Shown here piece by piece: positions 61,337-64,000 of a DNA stretch of 64,000 bases. The notes under the pieces were generated by a model. It searched no databases and was not told where the DNA came from. It saw only the letters and a list, made by a program, of their open reading frames with translations. Positions within the stretch are counted from its first letter, which is position 1. Each line of letters begins with the position of its first letter. The translations under genes and the position numbers were made by a program. Source of the stretch: Terripilifer ovatus (GTDB taxonomy: Bacteria > Pseudomonadota > Alphaproteobacteria > Rhizobiales > Beijerinckiaceae); assembly GCA_029222685.1 (NCBI GenBank), contig JARHVB010000005.1:1-64000 (forward strand). Reading direction: 5' to 3'.

Positions 61337-62937
61337 CGGGCTTCTTCCGATGGCAGCCCGACCGGCCGCCAGGCGCGCGGACCATCCCGCCTGATCAGTT
61401 CGTCGGCCGCCTTCGGGCCATCCGTGCCAGACCTATAGACAGGAACATCCGCCTTTCCCGCCCCCCAGTCGTCGATGATCGGCTGGACGATGCGCCACGC
61501 CTGCTCCACCATGTCCGCGCGCATGAACAGAGTCAGATCTCCGGTCATCACGTCATAGAGCAAGGTTTCATAGCCAACGTTGCGCTCCTTGGGAAACCAG
61601 TCGGCATAGCGGAAGTCCATCCTGACCGCGGCGAGATCGACCACCGGACCGCGGCGCTTGACCTCGAACTGCAAGGAGATTCCTTCGTTCGGCTGGATGT
61701 CCAGCACCAGCCAATTGGGCCGCAGAGTATCGACGGGCGTATCGAGAAACGCCGCATAGGGCGCCTGCTTGAAGCAGATGGCGATCTCGGTCTTGCGCTG
61801 CGACATGTGCTTGCCGGTGCGCACGTAGAACGGCACGCCGGCCCAGCGCCAGTTGTCGATCTCGATCTGCATTGCGACATAGGTCTCGACATCGGAATTC
61901 GCCGCGATTTCGGGCTCCTGCCGGTAGGCCTTGACCGTCTTTCCAAGCACGGTCCCCGACCCATATTGGCCGCGCACGGCAGCACTCGGTTTGATGGCCG
62001 GCATGGCGGCGAAAACCTCGGCTTTCTTGTTGCGGATCGAAGCCGCATCGAAGCCCACCGGCGGCTCCATCGCCACCATCGACAGCAACGAGAAGACATG
62101 GTTGGGCACCATGTCGCGCAGGGCCCCGGTCACTTCGTAGAACTCGCCGCGCTGTTCGACGCCGACGGTCTCGGCCACGGTAATCTGGACATGATCGATG
62201 CGGTCACGGTTCCAGATCGGCTCGAAGAGGCCGTTGGCGAAGCGGAACGCCATGATGCTCTGCACCGGATCCTTGCCCAGGAAATGATCGATCCGGAAAA
62301 TCTGGTCCTCCTGCAGCGTCCGCAGGATATGAGTGTTCAATTCCCGCGCCGAAGCCAGGTCGTGTCCGAACGGCTTTTCGATCACCACACGACGCCAGAA
62401 CCGCCGCACGCCGTGCCTGTCTTCCTTCTGGTCGGTGAGTTCCGCCCGGCCGAGCAATTCCACCACGGTGCCGAAAAGCCGATCGGCCAGCGCGAGATAG
62501 AAGATGACATTGCCGCCGGTCTGATGCTCCGCTTCGGCATGCTCGAGCACGCCGCGCAGCTCCTCGTAGAGATCCGGCTTCGTCACATCGCCCCGGACAT
62601 AGTACATCCGGTCGGCGAGCCGCTTCCATGCCCTCTCGTCGATGCGATCAAGATCCGACTCGCTGGCGGCGTTGCCGACGAAATGTTTCAATTCTCCATA
62701 GAGATAATCGCGCCAGCCTTCGGCCGTCTCATCGGTGCGTCCCACGCCGATCAGGGCAAAATTCTCCGGCAGGACACGGGTGCGCACGAGATTGTAGAGA
62801 GCCGGCATCACCAGCCGCTTGGTCAGATCGCCAGTGGCGCCGAAGATCACCATCACGCAGGGATCGGCTGGCTTCGCCGCACGTTGCGGCGGACACTCTA
62901 TCAATTGCGTGGTGTGTGGCGTTTCTTCATCCAGCAT
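61333..62937 (-). CDS. zwf: Glucose-6-phosphate 1-dehydrogenase
   Basis: 534-residue G6PDH. The coenzyme fold is MVIFGATGDLTKRLVMPALY, the signature active-site peptide is FRIDHFLGKDP (catalytic His region), and FEVKRRGPVVDLA-type strands follow. A preceding Lys-containing VVIEKPFGHDL is present. The ATG at 62937 with GGAG upstream is chosen; upstream in-frame sequence overlaps the end of gnd and is not conserved. The N terminus carries about 25 extra hydrophilic residues before the Rossmann fold. It catalyses the first step of the oxidative pentose phosphate and Entner-Doudoroff routes. Confidence 0.95.
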   Translation of the reverse strand: MLDEETPHTTQLIECPPQRAAKPADPCVMVIFGATGDLTKRLVMPALYNLVRTRVLPENFALIGVGRTDETAEGWRDYLYGELKHFVGNAASESDLDRIDERAWKRLADRMYYVRGDVTKPDLYEELRGVLEHAEAEHQTGGNVIFYLALADRLFGTVVELLGRAELTDQKEDRHGVRRFWRRVVIEKPFGHDLASARELNTHILRTLQEDQIFRIDHFLGKDPVQSIMAFRFANGLFEPIWNRDRIDHVQITVAETVGVEQRGEFYEVTGALRDMVPNHVFSLLSMVAMEPPVGFDAASIRNKKAEVFAAMPAIKPSAAVRGQYGSGTVLGKTVKAYRQEPEIAANSDVETYVAMQIEIDNWRWAGVPFYVRTGKHMSQRKTEIAICFKQAPYAAFLDTPVDTLRPNWLVLDIQPNEGISLQFEVKRRGPVVDLAAVRMDFRYADWFPKERNVGYETLLYDVMTGDLTLFMRADMVEQAWRIVQPIIDDWGAGKADVPVYRSGTDGPKAADELIRRDGPRAWRPVGLPSEEAR

Positions 62938-62987
62938 TCTGCTACTCCGCCAGGTTCTGTTTTGGCCCATTCCCGGATTGTGGCAAG

Positions 62988-63998
62988 CTATGGCTTGTCG
63001 TTGGGCTTCGCAGCCGCGGGCCTGTGCGCCTCGACATGCCCACCGAAGCCGAAGCGCATAGCAGACAGTATTTTTTCGCCGAAAGTATGATCTTGCCGGG
63101 AGCGGAAGCGGGCATAGAGCGCCGACGAGAGCACCTCGGCCGGCACGGCCTCCTCGATCGCAGCCTCGATGGTCCAGCGGCCCTCGCCCGAATCTTCGAC
63201 AAAGCCCGAGAACTGTTCCAGCTGCGGATCCTTGACCAGCGCCGCGGCGCTGAGATCGAGCAGCCACGACGAGATGACGCTGCCGCGCCGCCAGACCTCA
63301 GCGATATCGGGCAGGTTCAGTTCAAACCGCTCATCCTCAGGGAGCGACTTCGAGTCCTTGTTGCGCAGGATGTCGAAGCCTTCGGCGTAGGCCTGCATCA
63401 GTCCATATTCGATGCCGTTGTGCACCATCTTGACGAAATGGCCGGCGCCGCTTGGACCGGCATGAATATAACCGCGTTCGGCGCGCGGATCCTCGCCTTC
63501 ACGCCCGGGCGTACGCGGAATGGTGCCAAGGCCCGGCGCCAGCGCCGCGAAGATCGGGTCGAGATGGTTCACGGCTTCCTTTGTGCCGCCGATCATCATG
63601 CAATAACCGCGCTCAAGACCCCATACACCACCGGAAGTGCCGCAATCGACATAACGGATTTTCTTTTCTGCCAATGTTCTGGCGCGGCGCACATCATCCT
63701 TGTAATAGGAATTGCCACCATCGATGATGATGTCGCCGGGTTCCAGCAGGCCGCCCAGGCCTTCGACGGTCTCCTCGGTGATCCGGCCGGCCGGCAACAT
63801 CACCCACAACACCCGCGGCTTCTCGCCAAGCGACTTCACCATCTCAGCAAGCGACGTCGTACCGGTTGCCCCTTCCTTCGCCAGCGCCTCGCGGGGGGCG
63901 GCATTGGCGTCGAAGACAACGCAGCTATGTCCCGCCTTCATGAGCCGCCGGGAGATATTGCTGCCCATGCGACCCAGTCCGATGATGCCGATCTGCAT
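62988..63998 (-). CDS. gnd: 6-phosphogluconate dehydrogenase, decarboxylating (short form)
   Basis: 336-residue NAD(P)-dependent enzyme of the shorter YqeC/GntZ-type lineage (the long E. coli type has about 470 residues). The Rossmann motif is [17 protein letters not shown], with [12 protein letters not shown] and [20 protein letters not shown], and the substrate segment [21 protein letters not shown]. The ATG at 63998 sits 2 bp inside the window end; the gene appears complete, but its upstream region is outside. It is the first visible gene of the sugar-phosphate operon. Confidence 0.94.
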   Translation of the reverse strand: MQIGIIGLGRMGSNISRRLMKAGHSCVVFDANAAPREALAKEGATGTTSLAEMVKSLGEKPRVLWVMLPAGRITEETVEGLGGLLEPGDIIIDGGNSYYKDDVRRARTLAEKKIRYVDCGTSGGVWGLERGYCMMIGGTKEAVNHLDPIFAALAPGLGTIPRTPGREGEDPRAERGYIHAGPSGAGHFVKMVHNGIEYGLMQAYAEGFDILRNKDSKSLPEDERFELNLPDIAEVWRRGSVISSWLLDLSAAALVKDPQLEQFSGFVEDSGEGRWTIEAAIEEAVPAEVLSSALYARFRSRQDHTFGEKILSAMRFGFGGHVEAHRPAAAKPNDKP

Positions 63999-64000
63999 TT

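Overview
The window is a GC-rich chromosomal segment of an alphaproteobacterium, most likely a member of the Hyphomicrobiales (Rhizobiales). The pointers are the gene families (SPFH/NfeD pair, DUF1244, DUF1488, DUF2937 and DUF459 proteins, many Bug, NMT1/THI5-like and TRAP binding proteins, a membrane-anchored OtsA) and several short palindromic repeat families that I associate with this order. The genus cannot be fixed from the sequence. No tRNA, rRNA, CRISPR array, insertion sequence, integrase or phage gene was found, so this looks like stable chromosome rich in transport and catabolism.

Layout. 0.1-8.5 kb: envelope and housekeeping genes (NfeD, SPFH protein, lytic transglycosylase, SGNH-like DUF459 protein, CutA, ferrochelatase, ADP/ATP-carrier-like transporter, Tat-exported aldo/keto reductase). 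8.6-19.2 kb: an inverted-repeat element, thiD, DUF proteins, a Bug binding protein, an HMG-CoA lyase/CaiB CoA-transferase pair, gamma carbonic anhydrase, an FAD monooxygenase, pirin, OsmC, a glycine-zipper lipoprotein, a cold-shock protein and tenA. 19.2-27.8 kb: putA and a GH15-otsA-otsB trehalose operon. 28.2-33.4 kb: LysR and YeiH-type exporter, fatty acid desaturase, a frameshifted DUF1488 gene, small proteins, an HpxZ/AtzH-like protein and a PRC-barrel protein.

33.6-41.4 kb: an uptake and nitrogen cluster. It has two exported NMT1/THI5-type binding proteins (the second behind a near-perfect sigma-54 promoter), a divergent 2-oxoglutarate/Fe(II) oxygenase, and an operon of a signal-less binding-protein-like gene, adenine deaminase, ABC ATPase and permease. 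41.4-48.2 kb: a second ABC cluster with an isocitrate lyase/PEP mutase-family enzyme, a maleate isomerase/Asp-Glu racemase-family enzyme and a GntR/UTRA regulator, divergent from an FAD monooxygenase, with a perfect palindrome between them. 48.2-53 kb: a second copy of the inverted-repeat element, a ThDP-dependent enzyme, a MaoC/NodN-like protein, and glutaryl-CoA dehydrogenase with a divergent LysR gene. 53-58 kb: a TRAP transporter operon with an alpha/beta hydrolase and a candidate sigma-54 promoter, divergent from GntR/FCD and RidA genes. 58-64 kb: a tightly packed sugar-phosphate operon gnd-zwf-HAD-fba-pgl-ROK kinase.

The main points for follow-up are the sigma-54/nitrogen cluster with its Shine-Dalgarno hairpin, the two inverted-repeat elements whose arms carry compensating hairpins, the membrane-sensor form of OtsA behind a candidate EcfG promoter, and the substrate of the ABC/maleate-isomerase cluster. 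I did not find an obvious defence or other wholly new multi-gene system.
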